Shown in pieces: positions 53,654-62,281 of a stretch of DNA of 64,000 nt (positions are counted from its first letter, which is position 1; each line of letters starts with the position of its first letter). The translations under genes were made by a program, and so were the position numbers. The DNA lies in NCBI RefSeq assembly GCF_008630535.1, contig NZ_VWPH01000014.1, forward strand, positions 1-64,000. The letters run 5' to 3'. The stretch comes from Saccharopolyspora hirsuta. GTDB taxonomy: Bacteria; Actinomycetota; Actinomycetes; Mycobacteriales; Pseudonocardiaceae. The notes beneath the pieces are model-generated. The model saw only the letters and a list, made by a program, of their open reading frames with translations. It made no database searches and was not told the origin of the DNA.

Positions 53654-55504
53654 TCACTTCTTGCCCTTGGCCTTGTCCTCCTTGGACTCGTCGGTGGACA
53701 GCGCCGCGACGAAGGCCTCCTGCGGGACCTCGACCCGCCCGATGGTCTTCATCCGCTTCTTGCCCTCCTTCTGCTTCTCCAGCAGCTTGCGCTTCCGGCT
53801 GATGTCACCGCCGTAGCACTTGGCCAGCACGTCCTTGCGGATCGCGCGGATCGTCTCGCGGGCGATGATCCGCGAACCGATCGCCGCCTGGATCGGCACC
53901 TCGAACTGCTGCCGCGGGATCAGCTCGCGCAGCTTCGTGGCCATCTTCGTGCCGTAGGCGTAGGCGGCGTCGCGGTGCACGATCGCGCTGAAGGCGTCCA
54001 CCGGCTCGCCCTGCAGCAGAATGTCGACCTTGACCAGGTTCGACGTCTGCATCCCCGACTCCTCGTAGTCCATCGAGGCGTAGCCGCGGGTGCGGGACTT
54101 GAGCTGGTCGAAGAAGTCGAACACGATCTCGGCCAGCGGCAGCGTGTAGCGCAGCTCGACGCGGGTCTCCGACAGGTAGTCCATGCCGGACAGCTGGCCG
54201 CGGCGGCTCTGGCACAGCTCCATGATCGTGCCCACGAACTCCGACGGCGCGATGATGGTGCACTTCGCGACCGGCTCGAAGACGTCCTTGATCTTGCCCT
54301 CCGGCCAGTCCGAGGGGTTGGTGACGACCAGCTCGGTGCCGTCCTCCATGCCGACCTCGTAGACCACGTTCGGCGCGGTGGAGATCAGGTTCAGGTTGAA
54401 CTCGCGCTCCAGCCGGTCGCGGGTGATCTCCAGGTGCAGCAGGCCCAGGAAGCCGCACCGGAAGCCGAAGCCCAGCGCCCCGGAGGTCTCCGGCTCGTAG
54501 GTCAGCGCGGCGTCGTTGAGCTGCAGCTTGTCCAGCGCCTCGCGCAGCAGCGGGTAGTCGGTGCCGTCCACCGGGTAGAGCCCGGAGTACACCATCGGCT
54601 TGGGCTCGCGGTAGCCGCTCAGCGGCTCCTCGGCGCCCTTGCGCTCGGCGGTGATCGTGTCGCCGACCTTGGACTGGCGGACGTCCTTCACACCGGTGAT
54701 CAGGTAGCCGACCTCGCCGACGCCGAGGCCCGCCGACGCCTTGGGCTCCGGCGAGATGATGCCCACTTCCAGCAGCTCGTGGGTGGCGCCGGTGGACATC
54801 ATCCGGATCCGCTGCCGCGGGGTGATCTTGCCGTCCACCACGCGGATGTAGGTGACCACGCCGCGGTAGGTGTCGTAGACCGAGTCGAAGATCATCGCGC
54901 GCGGCGGGGCGTCGGCGTCGCCCTGCGGCGCCGGGATCTGCTGCACGACCGCGTCGAGCACCGCGTCGACGCCCTCACCGGTCTTGGCGGACACGCGCAG
55001 CACGTCCTCCGGCTCGCAGCCGATGATGTGCGCCAGCTCCGCGGCGTACTTGTCCGGCTCGGCGGCGGGCAGGTCGATCTTGTTGAGCACCGGGATGATC
55101 TGCAGGTCGTGCTCCATCGCCAGGTACAGGTTGGCGAGCGTCTGCGCCTCGATGCCCTGCGCCGCGTCGACCAGCAGGATCGCGCCCTCGCACGCGGCGA
55201 GCGACCGGCTGACCTCGTAGGTGAAGTCGACGTGACCGGGGGTGTCGATCATGTGCAGCACGTGGTCGACGCCGTCCGCGGTCCACGGCAGGCGCACGTT
55301 CTGCGCCTTGATCGTGATGCCGCGCTCCCGCTCGATGTCCATCCGGTCGAGGTACTGGGCCCGGTACGCGCGTTCCTCCAGCACGCCGGTCAGCTGCAGC
55401 ATGCGGTCGGCCAGCGTCGACTTGCCGTGGTCGATGTGCGCGATGATGCAGAAGTTCCGGATCCGCTCCGGGGGCGTGAACGTGGTGTCGGCGAAACTGC
55501 TCAC
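53654..55504 (-). CDS. lepA: Elongation factor 4 (LepA)
   Basis: A 616-residue ribosome-dependent GTPase that affects initiation and elongation under stress. P-loop AHIDHGKST is at residues 22-30, DTPGHVDF is G3 and NKIDLP G4. Domains II, III and V follow as in EF-G, and the LepA-specific C-terminal domain ends in a Lys-rich tail ([10 protein letters not shown]). The orthologue holds this relative position in mycobacteria (Rv2404c). Confidence 0.97.
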   Translation of the reverse strand: MSSFADTTFTPPERIRNFCIIAHIDHGKSTLADRMLQLTGVLEERAYRAQYLDRMDIERERGITIKAQNVRLPWTADGVDHVLHMIDTPGHVDFTYEVSRSLAACEGAILLVDAAQGIEAQTLANLYLAMEHDLQIIPVLNKIDLPAAEPDKYAAELAHIIGCEPEDVLRVSAKTGEGVDAVLDAVVQQIPAPQGDADAPPRAMIFDSVYDTYRGVVTYIRVVDGKITPRQRIRMMSTGATHELLEVGIISPEPKASAGLGVGEVGYLITGVKDVRQSKVGDTITAERKGAEEPLSGYREPKPMVYSGLYPVDGTDYPLLREALDKLQLNDAALTYEPETSGALGFGFRCGFLGLLHLEITRDRLEREFNLNLISTAPNVVYEVGMEDGTELVVTNPSDWPEGKIKDVFEPVAKCTIIAPSEFVGTIMELCQSRRGQLSGMDYLSETRVELRYTLPLAEIVFDFFDQLKSRTRGYASMDYEESGMQTSNLVKVDILLQGEPVDAFSAIVHRDAAYAYGTKMATKLRELIPRQQFEVPIQAAIGSRIIARETIRAIRKDVLAKCYGGDISRKRKLLEKQKEGKKRMKTIGRVEVPQEAFVAALSTDESKEDKAKGKK

Positions 55505-55634
55505 TCAGTGTTCCTCGCGGATGTCGGCTGGTGCGGGGGTTCACCCCATCGTCCCATGACACGCCAAGTGCCCGATGTCCAACTCCGGGTCATCCCCGAT
55601 GCCACCGCCGCGCGCACGGTGCTGAGCTGGACGT

Positions 55635-56222
55635 ATGAGTGGTTTTCCGGAGTTCGCCCTGGACCGTGCTTTCGGTCACCCGCGCGGTTTGCTGGGCGCT
55701 GCGGGCGGCTGGCTGATGGCCCGCTGCAACGCGGCGACCGAGCAGCAGGTCGTGCGCCTGGCCCGGCTGTCCGGTACCGAGCGGGTGCTGGTGATCGGCC
55801 CCGGTCCCGGCGTGGGGCTGCGGGCCGCGGCGGGGCAAGCCGCTCAGGTGGTGGCCGTCGAGCCTTCGGAGCAGATGCGGCACGCCGCGGCGCACCGGTG
55901 CAGCGACCTCGCGAACGTGAACGTGCAGGACGGTGATGCCGAGTCGACCGGCCAGCCGGACGCGGCGTTCGACGTGGTGCTGAGCGTCAACAACGTGCAG
56001 CTGTGGCCGGACCGGGTCGCGGCGCTCGCCGAGCTGCGCCGCGTGCTGCGCCCCGGCGGCACCCTGCTGCTGTCCGCGCACGGTCGGTGGCTGCCCGGTG
56101 GCCGCACCGGGCTCGACGCGGACGTGCGGGCGGCCGGGTTCACCGACGTGCAGGTCTGGGCGTGGCAGCCGCCCGGCCGAAGCGGAGCGCAGGTCCAAGC
56201 CCGCGCCGTCCGGCCGCGATGA
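55635..56222 (+). CDS. Class I SAM-dependent methyltransferase
   Basis: A 195-residue protein with the SAM loop VLVIGPGPGVGLRAAA, the acidic ribose contact VVAVEPSEQM, and DVVLSVNNVQLWPDR as motif IV. RRVLRPGGTLLLSAHG closes the core. It has the small-molecule methyltransferase look (Methyltransf_11), but the substrate is unknown. It starts 130 bases from lepA on the other strand and precedes the deaminase gene by 54 bases. Confidence 0.85.
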   Translation: MSGFPEFALDRAFGHPRGLLGAAGGWLMARCNAATEQQVVRLARLSGTERVLVIGPGPGVGLRAAAGQAAQVVAVEPSEQMRHAAAHRCSDLANVNVQDGDAESTGQPDAAFDVVLSVNNVQLWPDRVAALAELRRVLRPGGTLLLSAHGRWLPGGRTGLDADVRAAGFTDVQVWAWQPPGRSGAQVQARAVRPR

Positions 56223-56276
56223 CCCGTCGTTACGGTTGACCGCCGGTAACGGACCAGACCTCTGGAGGATCACGAG

Positions 56277-57260
56277 ATGTCGTTGGGCTTGACGCTGCCC
56301 AAGGCCGAGCTGCACCTGCACATCGAAGGCACCATCGAACCGGAGCTGGTGTTCAGCCTCGCCCGGCGCAACGGGGTGGCGCTGCCCTTCGAGACCGTGG
56401 ACGACCTGCGCCGCCGGTACGTCTTCGACGACCTGCAGTCGTTCCTCGACCTCTACTACCTGGCGATGGCGGTGCTGCGCACCGCGCAGGACTTCACCGA
56501 CCTCACCGACGCGTACCTGGCCAAGGCCCGCGAGCAGGGCGTCCGGCACGCGGAGATCTTCTTCGACCCGCAGGCCCACGTCTCGCGCGGCGTCCCGCTG
56601 TCGGAGGTGGTGGCCGGGCTGACCGAGTCGCTGCGGACCAGCAAGGAGCGCTTCGGCATCTCCACCCGGCTGATCGCGTGCTTCCTCCGCGACCGCGGCC
56701 CGCAGGAGGCGCTGGAGACCTGGGAGGGCCTGCAGCCGCACCTCGCGCAGATCGACGGCGTCGGCCTGGACTCCGCCGAGGTGGGCCACCCGCCGCAGCT
56801 GTTCGAGCCGGTGTTCGCCCGCGCCCGCGAAGCGGGTCTGCACGTGGTCGCGCACGCCGGTGAGGAGGGACCGCCGGAGTACGTCTGGCAGGCCATCGAC
56901 GTGCTCGGCGTGGAGCGCGTGGACCACGGCATCCGTTCGGTCGAGGACGGCGCGCTGCTCAAGCGCCTCGCCGACGACCGCACGCCGCTGACGGTGTGCC
57001 CGCTGTCGAACGTCCGCCTGCGCTGCGTGCCGGAGCTGTCCCAGCACCCGCTGCCGCGGATGCTCGACGCCGGGCTGCTGGTGACGATCAACTCCGACGA
57101 CCCGTCCTACTTCGGCGGGTACGTCGGCGAGAACTTCGTCGCGCTGCAGGACGCGCTGAAGCTCGACGACGCGGTGCTGCGCCAGCTCGCCGCCGACTCG
57201 TTCCGGGCGTCCTTCCTCCCCGAGGCGGAGCGCGATGCGCTGATCGCCGAGATCAAGTAG
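56277..57260 (+). CDS. add: Adenosine/adenine deaminase
   Basis: A 327-residue metal-dependent deaminase of the amidohydrolase superfamily, feeding purine salvage. Zinc ligands are in AELHLHIEGT (two His), HVVAHAGEEG (His) and INSDDPSYFGGYV (Asp); LDSAEVGHPP carries the usual region before the catalytic Glu in AGEEG. NSDDP-S-YFGGYV resembles the adenine-deaminase (Aah1-like) branch more than classic adenosine deaminases, so the substrate could be adenine. GGAGG precedes the ATG by 8 bases. Confidence 0.9.
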   Translation: MSLGLTLPKAELHLHIEGTIEPELVFSLARRNGVALPFETVDDLRRRYVFDDLQSFLDLYYLAMAVLRTAQDFTDLTDAYLAKAREQGVRHAEIFFDPQAHVSRGVPLSEVVAGLTESLRTSKERFGISTRLIACFLRDRGPQEALETWEGLQPHLAQIDGVGLDSAEVGHPPQLFEPVFARAREAGLHVVAHAGEEGPPEYVWQAIDVLGVERVDHGIRSVEDGALLKRLADDRTPLTVCPLSNVRLRCVPELSQHPLPRMLDAGLLVTINSDDPSYFGGYVGENFVALQDALKLDDAVLRQLAADSFRASFLPEAERDALIAEIK

Positions 57261-57267
57261 CAGCTCT

Positions 57268-57296
57268 CGCGGCCCCGTCTCCGAGGCGGGGCCGCG
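57268..57296 (+). terminator. Terminator after the deaminase gene
   Basis: CGCGGCCCCG at 57268-57277 pairs perfectly with 57287-57296 over a nine-base loop, 8 bases after the stop codon. No T-tract follows. Confidence 0.65.
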
Positions 57297-57302
57297 GAAC
57301 AC

Positions 57303-57453
57303 TCAAGCCTGCCCGCCCAGTGCCTCCTCGTAGGCGCGCAGAGCAGCCACCACGGTGGCGCGCTCGGCTGGGGACAGCCCGAGCATGAGGGTCCGCCACG
57401 CTACCGGCGAGCCACTCCCGGATCGGCTGGGCGAGACCCGGTTGTCCGGCCAC
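57303..57453 (-). pseudogene. 3' remnant of an unidentified gene
   Basis: The minus strand encodes LGLSPAERATVVAALRAYEEALG before a TGA at 57303-57305. In a neighbouring frame just upstream is QPIREWLAGSVADP, which would join it if one frameshift is assumed. No start or N-terminal domain exists; to the right lies the tautomerase remnant. It looks like the tail of a deleted gene. Confidence 0.4.
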
Positions 57454-57773
57454 GAGCAGGAACTCATCACCGGCCTGACCGACGCCGTCGTCGAGGTGTA
57501 CGGGAACTGGTCGACATCCGCCTGGAAGGCATGCCGGGCGGGCGCTGGGAAGTGGGCGGGAAGACCGCCGACTCCGCGGTCACCATGGCGTTCGGGGTGC
57601 GCGCAGGCCTCTTCGACCGGCCCGACGCCCAGGAGATCACCGCCCAGCTCGGCGCCGGGATCACCAACGCCATCGCGGACGTCCTCGGCGAAGACGTGCG
57701 AGCCGGAGCGACGGTCGAGCTGATCGCCTCACCAGCGGAACGCACCTTCACCGGGGGCCAGCGCGCGCAGTGA
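57442..57773 (+). pseudogene. Frameshifted tautomerase-like gene
   Basis: The first part, HEQELITGLTDAVVEVYG, lies in one frame. The second part, LVDIRLEGMPGGRWEVGGK followed by DAQEITAQLGAGITNAIADVLG, continues in a different frame after about 57500. Joined, they resemble 4-oxalocrotonate tautomerase-family proteins (helix, then VxVxLEGMPxGRWxVGG). The usual N-terminal Pro and start are missing. Either a decayed gene or a sequencing error at about 57500. Confidence 0.5.
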
Positions 57774-57775
57774 CC

Positions 57776-58156
57776 TCAGAGGTTCCGGACGTCGATGCGC
57801 AGCGGGTGGTCGTCCGGGATCTCCACCAGCACGATCCGCATGCCGTCCGGGTCGGCGATCCACGCCTCGTCCAAGCCCCACGGCTTGCGCTCGGGCTCGG
57901 CCAGCACGGTGACTCCCCGCTCGCGCAGCTGCTCGAACTCGGCCCGGACATCTCGCACCTGCACCCAGAGCACCTGGTCAGGGCTCGGACCGGGCCCGGC
58001 GCTGCCCGAGACCTCCAACAGCCCCTGCCCGAGGAAGAACACCGTGCCGCCGGGGAACTCCCGGGCGATCGCCAACCCGAGCACGTCCCGGTAGAACCGC
58101 ACCGATCGGTCCCAATCCCGCGGCCGGAGGATCAACCGGCTGGCCAAGACATCCAT
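57776..58156 (-). CDS. VOC-superfamily protein (glyoxalase/bleomycin-resistance fold)
   Basis: A 126-residue protein with the two-repeat VOC pattern: RLILRPRDWDRSVRFYRDVLGLAI (in parts), VFFLGQGLLEVSG, and EAWIADPDGMRIVLVEI with the final Glu ligand. Substrate unknown. Its stop lies 3 bases from the end of the tautomerase remnant on the other strand. Confidence 0.85.
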   Translation of the reverse strand: MDVLASRLILRPRDWDRSVRFYRDVLGLAIAREFPGGTVFFLGQGLLEVSGSAGPGPSPDQVLWVQVRDVRAEFEQLRERGVTVLAEPERKPWGLDEAWIADPDGMRIVLVEIPDDHPLRIDVRNL

Positions 58157-58229
58157 GCCCCATTCCTACCGGGCCGCACCCCCGACTGCCGAGTCAGCTC
58201 GCCCGGCGAAGTGCCGGTTCCACCAAGCG

Positions 58230-58490
58230 CTCCGCCCGTCGAAGCAGCCACGCCTCTGATCCGCTCGGAACGGCTCAGGCCCGAACGCTCTGCCGCCTCG
58301 TCGATCAGCCGAGCATCCGCAGCCGGAAGCGGAAACGACCTCGTCACCTCGAAAGCTCGATCTAAACCTCGACCGGCTCGTACTCGCCTCGCTGCACTTC
58401 AGCATCGAGCTCCTCGCGGTGCTCCTACTGCCGCTCTGCGAGCTCGGCACCGCTCATCCGCGGGAAGTCCGGCTCACTCCGCTCCGTCAT
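58230..58490 (-). pseudogene. Decayed ribbon-helix-helix antitoxin-like gene
   Basis: From the ATG at 58490 the frame reads EPDFPRMSGAELAERQ, then a TAG, then EHREELDAEVQRGEYEPVEV before a second stop. In a shifted frame comes DARLIDEAAERSGLSRSERIR, a typical CopG-like helix-turn-helix stretch. Together this looks like a CopG/RHH antitoxin broken by a nonsense codon and a frameshift. No toxin gene is next to it. The rest of 58157-58630 is non-coding. Confidence 0.45.
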
Positions 58491-58630
58491 CGCATCTCCC
58501 CGGCACTGATGGCACGCGCCGTGCGAGTCCCGATCTCGCAAAACGAAGTTCGCACTACGTCGTATCACCGCAGGATTTCGCGGGCACCCCGGCGCGGGGC
58601 CGGGTTTCACGGATGGGCGATCTGGGCTGG

Positions 58631-59494
58631 TCAGGCGATGCCGAGGAGGACCACTCCGGTGAGGACGACGAGGGCTCCCGCCATGCGGCGGCCGGGTTGG
58701 GACTCGCCGAGGAAGCGCCAGGCCAGCAGGCCCGCGATCACGATGCTCAGCTCTCGGGCCGGGGCCACCAGGCTCACCGGGGCGAGCTGCATCGCGAACA
58801 GGACGAGGATGTAGGCCAGCGGCGACAGCAGCGCCACCGCCAGCACCGATGCTCGGTGCTCGGACCAGACCTCGGCGATCTGGGGGCGGCGGCGGGCCGC
58901 GTACGGGGCGAGCAGGACCGACCTGGCGAAGTTGTTCGCCCAGTCGTACAGCAGCGGGGACAGCGCCAGACCGGTCACCGCGTAGGCGTCCCAGACCGTG
59001 TAGAGCGCGATGAGCGAACCGGTCAGGACGCCGAAGCCGACCCCGGCCAGGCTCGCGCCGGATCGGGGCAGGCCATCGGACAAGCCGATCACGAGCACAC
59101 CCGCGATCACCAGCAGGCCGCCCGCCACCCCGAGCCAACCCGGCCGCTCGCCCAGCACCAGCACCGCGATCACCATCGCCAGCATCGGCCCGGTTCCCCT
59201 GGCCAGCGGGTACACCACCGACATGTCACCGACCGCGTAGCCGCGCTGCAGCAGCAGGAAGTAGGCCAGGTGCACGACCGCGCTGACGAGCACCCCCAGC
59301 ACCCAGTTGCCCAGCGGCGGAGCGCCCTGCCAGAGCAGCACCCCGGCGGCCACCGGCAGGTACAGGACGGCGGAGCAGGTCGCGGTCAGCCACACGAAAC
59401 CGGCACCGGCCGATCCGGCGCGCTTGGCGAAGAAGTTCCAGCCCGCGTGGGCGAACGCGGCGGCGACGACCAGGAGCACGGCGACCAGACCCAT
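58631..59494 (-). CDS. EamA-family transporter (DMT superfamily)
   Basis: A 287-residue membrane protein with about ten hydrophobic helices in two EamA repeats; marks are VYPLARGTGPMLAMVIAVLVLGE (in parts) and a second half with LAPVSLVAPARELSIVIAGL and FLGE. The family exports amino acids or metabolites; the substrate is not predictable. ATG 59494 starts directly with the first helix. Confidence 0.88.
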   Translation of the reverse strand: MGLVAVLLVVAAAFAHAGWNFFAKRAGSAGAGFVWLTATCSAVLYLPVAAGVLLWQGAPPLGNWVLGVLVSAVVHLAYFLLLQRGYAVGDMSVVYPLARGTGPMLAMVIAVLVLGERPGWLGVAGGLLVIAGVLVIGLSDGLPRSGASLAGVGFGVLTGSLIALYTVWDAYAVTGLALSPLLYDWANNFARSVLLAPYAARRRPQIAEVWSEHRASVLAVALLSPLAYILVLFAMQLAPVSLVAPARELSIVIAGLLAWRFLGESQPGRRMAGALVVLTGVVLLGIA

Positions 59495-59727
59495 GGAACC
59501 CTCTCCGTGCCGCGCGGGCGCGCAGCATCCGGGTTCCTCCAGGCTTTTGTCCCGTCAGATGTGCGAGCGCTTCCGTACCGCGATCGCCGGTGCCGCTCGG
59601 ACCAGTCCCCCGCGCTCCTGGTTGTGTCGATCTGCGGCGGAGCGGGAGCGGAACCCTAGGCACAACCTGCGGCGATGGTACGCCGCTCGGGCGCGGTGGC
59701 TGAAGGATCTTGTGGGCTGCAGCACGT
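59495..59727. other. Intergenic stretch with no recognised feature
   Basis: 233 bases between two minus-strand transporter genes. I see no open frame with coding character, no long dyad and no clear promoter. It must contain the end of the TSUP transcript and the EamA promoter. Confidence 0.4.
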
Positions 59728-60534
59728 CTAGGCGCCAGCGGCGAGCTTCCAGCCGAGGCTGATCACGAGGCCGACGACCACGGTCAGGAAGACCCGGCGC
59801 ACGAAGCCCGATCCGCGCCGGGCCGCGACCACCGCGCCCAGGACGCTGCCCGCGATGTTGCTCAGCGCCATCAAGATCCCCAGCCCCCACAGCACCTTGC
59901 CCGCCGGGATGAAGAAGATCAGAGCGCCGATGTTGGTCGCGACGTTGACGACCTTCGCGGTGGCCGAGGCCGTGAGGAACGCGAAGCCGACCAGGCCGAC
60001 CAGCAGGAACACCAGGAACGATCCGGTGCCCGGCCCAGCGATGCCGTCCCAGAAGCCGATCACCGCACCGCCCGCGAGCATCACGAGCAGCTGCACGCGG
60101 CGCTGGAAGCGCGGGGCGTCGACCGAACCGAGATCGGGCTTGCGCCAGGTGTAGAGGCCCACGGCCACCAGCGCGACGAGCACGATGATGTTGAGCACGT
60201 GGGAGGGCAGCGCGTTGGCGAGCATCGCGCCGCCCAGCGAACCCAGCAGCGCCACCAGGGCCATCGACAGCGCGGCGCGCCAGTCGATCGGGGTGCGCTT
60301 GGCGTAGGTGCGGGCGGCCGCGGTGGTGCCCGCGATCGCCGCGACCTTGTTGGTCGCCAGCGAGTAGATCACCTCGCCGCCCGGCATGAGCAGCAGCATC
60401 GCGGGCAGCTGGATCAGGCCGCCACCGCCGACGATCGCGTCGACCGCCCCGGCGAGGAACGCCGCCGCGCAGAGGAACAGCAGACCGGCGAGCGTGAGAT
60501 CGGCGAAACCGGGCCAGTTCAGGGCGTCGAGCAC
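59728..60534 (-). CDS. TSUP-family (TauE/SafE) membrane transporter
   Basis: A 268-residue protein with seven to eight transmembrane helices and the two TSUP repeats: GAVDAIVGGGGLIQLPAML near the start and FWDGIAGPGTGSFLVFLLV in the second half. The family exports sulfite, sulfonates or organic acids. With an assimilatory sulfate pathway in the same window, a sulfur anion is plausible but unproven. Start uncertain: GTG 60534 is chosen; the frame is open to 60612. Confidence 0.85.
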   Translation of the reverse strand: MLDALNWPGFADLTLAGLLFLCAAAFLAGAVDAIVGGGGLIQLPAMLLLMPGGEVIYSLATNKVAAIAGTTAAARTYAKRTPIDWRAALSMALVALLGSLGGAMLANALPSHVLNIIVLVALVAVGLYTWRKPDLGSVDAPRFQRRVQLLVMLAGGAVIGFWDGIAGPGTGSFLVFLLVGLVGFAFLTASATAKVVNVATNIGALIFFIPAGKVLWGLGILMALSNIAGSVLGAVVAARRGSGFVRRVFLTVVVGLVISLGWKLAAGA

Positions 60535-60645
60535 GAGGATCGACCTTATGGCCTGCCGAGCCGGTTCCGAGTCGGATGTGATCGCTCTCGCCCCGGCTCG
60601 CCCGGCCGACATCCGCCCAGGTCGCGACTGTTAACATGGTCGACC

Positions 60646-60710
60646 GTGCCGTGCGGCGTTCCGCCGTGGAGGAAACCTGCCCCCGGGCAGGGCCGATTGA
60701 AGCGCGGCAC
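60646..60710 (+). promoter_or_regulatory. Structured rpsT leader
   Basis: An outer stem (GTGCCGTGC at 60646-60654 with 60702-60710, one mismatch) encloses two hairpins: CGGCG/CGCCG at 60654-60666 and CCTGCCC/GGGCAGG at 60676-60691. The arrangement is a small three-way junction, 32 bases before the S20 start. It may serve autogenous control by S20, known for other bacteria. A TTAACAT box at 60631-60637 could be the -10 element. Confidence 0.5.
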
Positions 60711-60742
60711 GACTGTTTCGAAGACGAGGAAGAGGCGAACCA

Positions 60743-61003
60743 GTGGCCAACATCAAGTCCCAGATGAAGCGGATCAAGACCAACGAGAAGAACCGGCAGC
60801 GCAACAAGGCCGTGAAGTCCTCGCTGAAGACCGCGATCCGCAAGTTCCGCGAGGCCGCTGCCGCCGGCGAGAAGGACAAGGCCATCGAGCTGCAGCGGGC
60901 CGCCAGCCGGGCGCTGGACAAGGCCGCCAGCAAGGGCGTGATCCACCGCAACCAGGCCGCCAACAAGAAGTCCGCGCTGGCCCAGCGCGTCAACGAGCTC
61001 TGA
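60743..61003 (+). CDS. rpsT: 30S ribosomal protein S20
   Basis: An 86-residue, Lys/Ala-rich helical protein that binds 16S rRNA early in assembly. [20 protein letters not shown] and the C-terminal [16 protein letters not shown] are diagnostic. GTG start, with GAGG 8 bases upstream. It is convergent with holA, the order known from mycobacteria. Confidence 0.98.
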   Translation: MANIKSQMKRIKTNEKNRQRNKAVKSSLKTAIRKFREAAAAGEKDKAIELQRAASRALDKAASKGVIHRNQAANKKSALAQRVNEL

Positions 61004-61020
61004 GCCTCGGCCTGGCCTTC

Positions 61021-61046
61021 GGCCCCTTCCCCGGCGGGAAGGGGCC
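61021..61046. terminator. Rho-independent terminator between rpsT and holA
   Basis: GGCCCCTTCCC at 61021-61031 pairs perfectly with 61036-61046 around a CGGC tetraloop, followed by GTTTGCTT. It serves rpsT and, from the other strand, holA, whose stop is 10 bases away. Confidence 0.9.
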
Positions 61047-61055
61047 GTTTGCTTC

Positions 61056-62042
61056 TCAGGAGCGCTGGTTGCGGAGTTCGACCAGGCGCAGGACGGTGCG
61101 CTCCAGGGCGTAGGTGGCGTCCGCGGCCATGCCCTTGACCCCCGCGTTGACCTCGGCGACGGCTTGGAGCGCGGCCGCGAGGCTCTTGGGGTTCCAGCCC
61201 CGGGACTGCGCCAGCGCCTTCTTCACCTTCCACGCGGGCATGCCCAGCTCACCGGCCAGGCGGAACGGGTCGTTGCGACCACCGGCTGCGGCGACGCGGC
61301 CGATGGTGCGGACCGAATCCGCCAGCGCATCGGCGATCAGCACGTGCGGCACGCCCAGCTGCACCGCCCAGCGCAGCGCCTCCAGGGCAGCCGCGCGGTC
61401 CCCGGTCACGGCCTTCTCCGCGACCGCGAACCCGGTCACCTCGGCACGACCGCGGTGGTAGCGGCGGACCGCCGTCTCGTCCACCTTCCCGCCGGTGTCG
61501 GCGACCAGCTGGGTCGCCGCCGCGGAGAGCTCGCGCAGGTCCGAGCCGACGGTCTCGATCAGCGCGGCCACCGCCGCCGCGTCCGCCTTGCCGCCCGCCC
61601 GGCGGACCTCGTCGCGGACGAACGACTCCCGCTCGGCGGGCTTGGTGATCTTGTTGCACTCGGTGACGCGCGCGCCCAGCTTGCGCAGCGCGTTGGGCAG
61701 CTCCTTCGCGTACTTGGACCGCCCACCACCGGAGTGCACGACCACGAGCGTCACGCCGTCGACCGGTTGCTTGGCGTGGGAGAGCAGGGCTTCGGCGATC
61801 TCCTTGCCAGCGTCCTGCGCGGACTCCACGGCCAGCACCCGGCCCTCCGCGAACAGCGACGGGCTGAGCATCTCGGCGAGCTCCGGCGGGGTGAGTTCGC
61901 TCACCTTCACCCGGCGCAGCTCCGCTTCCGGGTCCGCTGCGCGGGCCGCTCCGACCGCCGCCCACAGCGCGCGTTCCACCAGCAGTTCCTCGTCGCCGAG
62001 AACCAGGTGCAGCGGATCGGTGACCACGGCCGGAGAGCTCAT
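61056..62042 (-). CDS. holA: DNA polymerase III delta subunit
   Basis: A 328-residue clamp-loader subunit that opens the beta clamp. The N-terminal AAA-like domain starts PLHLVLGDEELLVERAL; TLVVVHSGGGRSKYAKELPNAL is the middle part, and the C-terminal helical collar has WAVQLGVPHVLIADALADSV and GWNPKSLAAALQAVAEVN (in parts). As usual in delta, no functional Walker A exists. It normally follows comEC; here thrC lies between them. Confidence 0.94.
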   Translation of the reverse strand: MSSPAVVTDPLHLVLGDEELLVERALWAAVGAARAADPEAELRRVKVSELTPPELAEMLSPSLFAEGRVLAVESAQDAGKEIAEALLSHAKQPVDGVTLVVVHSGGGRSKYAKELPNALRKLGARVTECNKITKPAERESFVRDEVRRAGGKADAAAVAALIETVGSDLRELSAAATQLVADTGGKVDETAVRRYHRGRAEVTGFAVAEKAVTGDRAAALEALRWAVQLGVPHVLIADALADSVRTIGRVAAAGGRNDPFRLAGELGMPAWKVKKALAQSRGWNPKSLAAALQAVAEVNAGVKGMAADATYALERTVLRLVELRNQRS

Positions 62043-62140
62043 GCAGGCATCGTCCCACGCACCCGTGACGATCCCGGCATCTGGATCGGCCTGGCCAGAA
62101 CCGCGCGGGATCCACTAGCGTTGCCGCCACAACCGAATAG

Positions 62141-62267
62141 CTCATCCAGAGGGGCAGAGGGAACGGCCCGATGAAGCCCCGGCAACCGTTCGCCCGGTGA
62201 ATCGTGTCTTCCGCGAGGTCTCCGGCGAAAGCGGTGCCAATTCCGACCCGTCCGCGGGACAGATGAG
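62141..62267 (+). ncRNA. SAM-I (S-box) riboswitch controlling thrC
   Basis: The aptamer core is easily read: CTCATC opens P1 at 62141-62146, then AGAGGGGCAGAGGGA, GGCCCGATGAAGCCCC and GGCAACC, later GGTGCCAATTCC, and GATGAG at 62262-62267 closes P1. The 3' side of P1 runs into the GAGGAGAGG ribosome-binding site of thrC. SAM binding, which stabilises P1, would therefore hide the site, giving translational control rather than termination; no T-tract terminator is present. Confidence 0.92.
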
Positions 62268-62281
62268 GAGAGGACCTCGCG

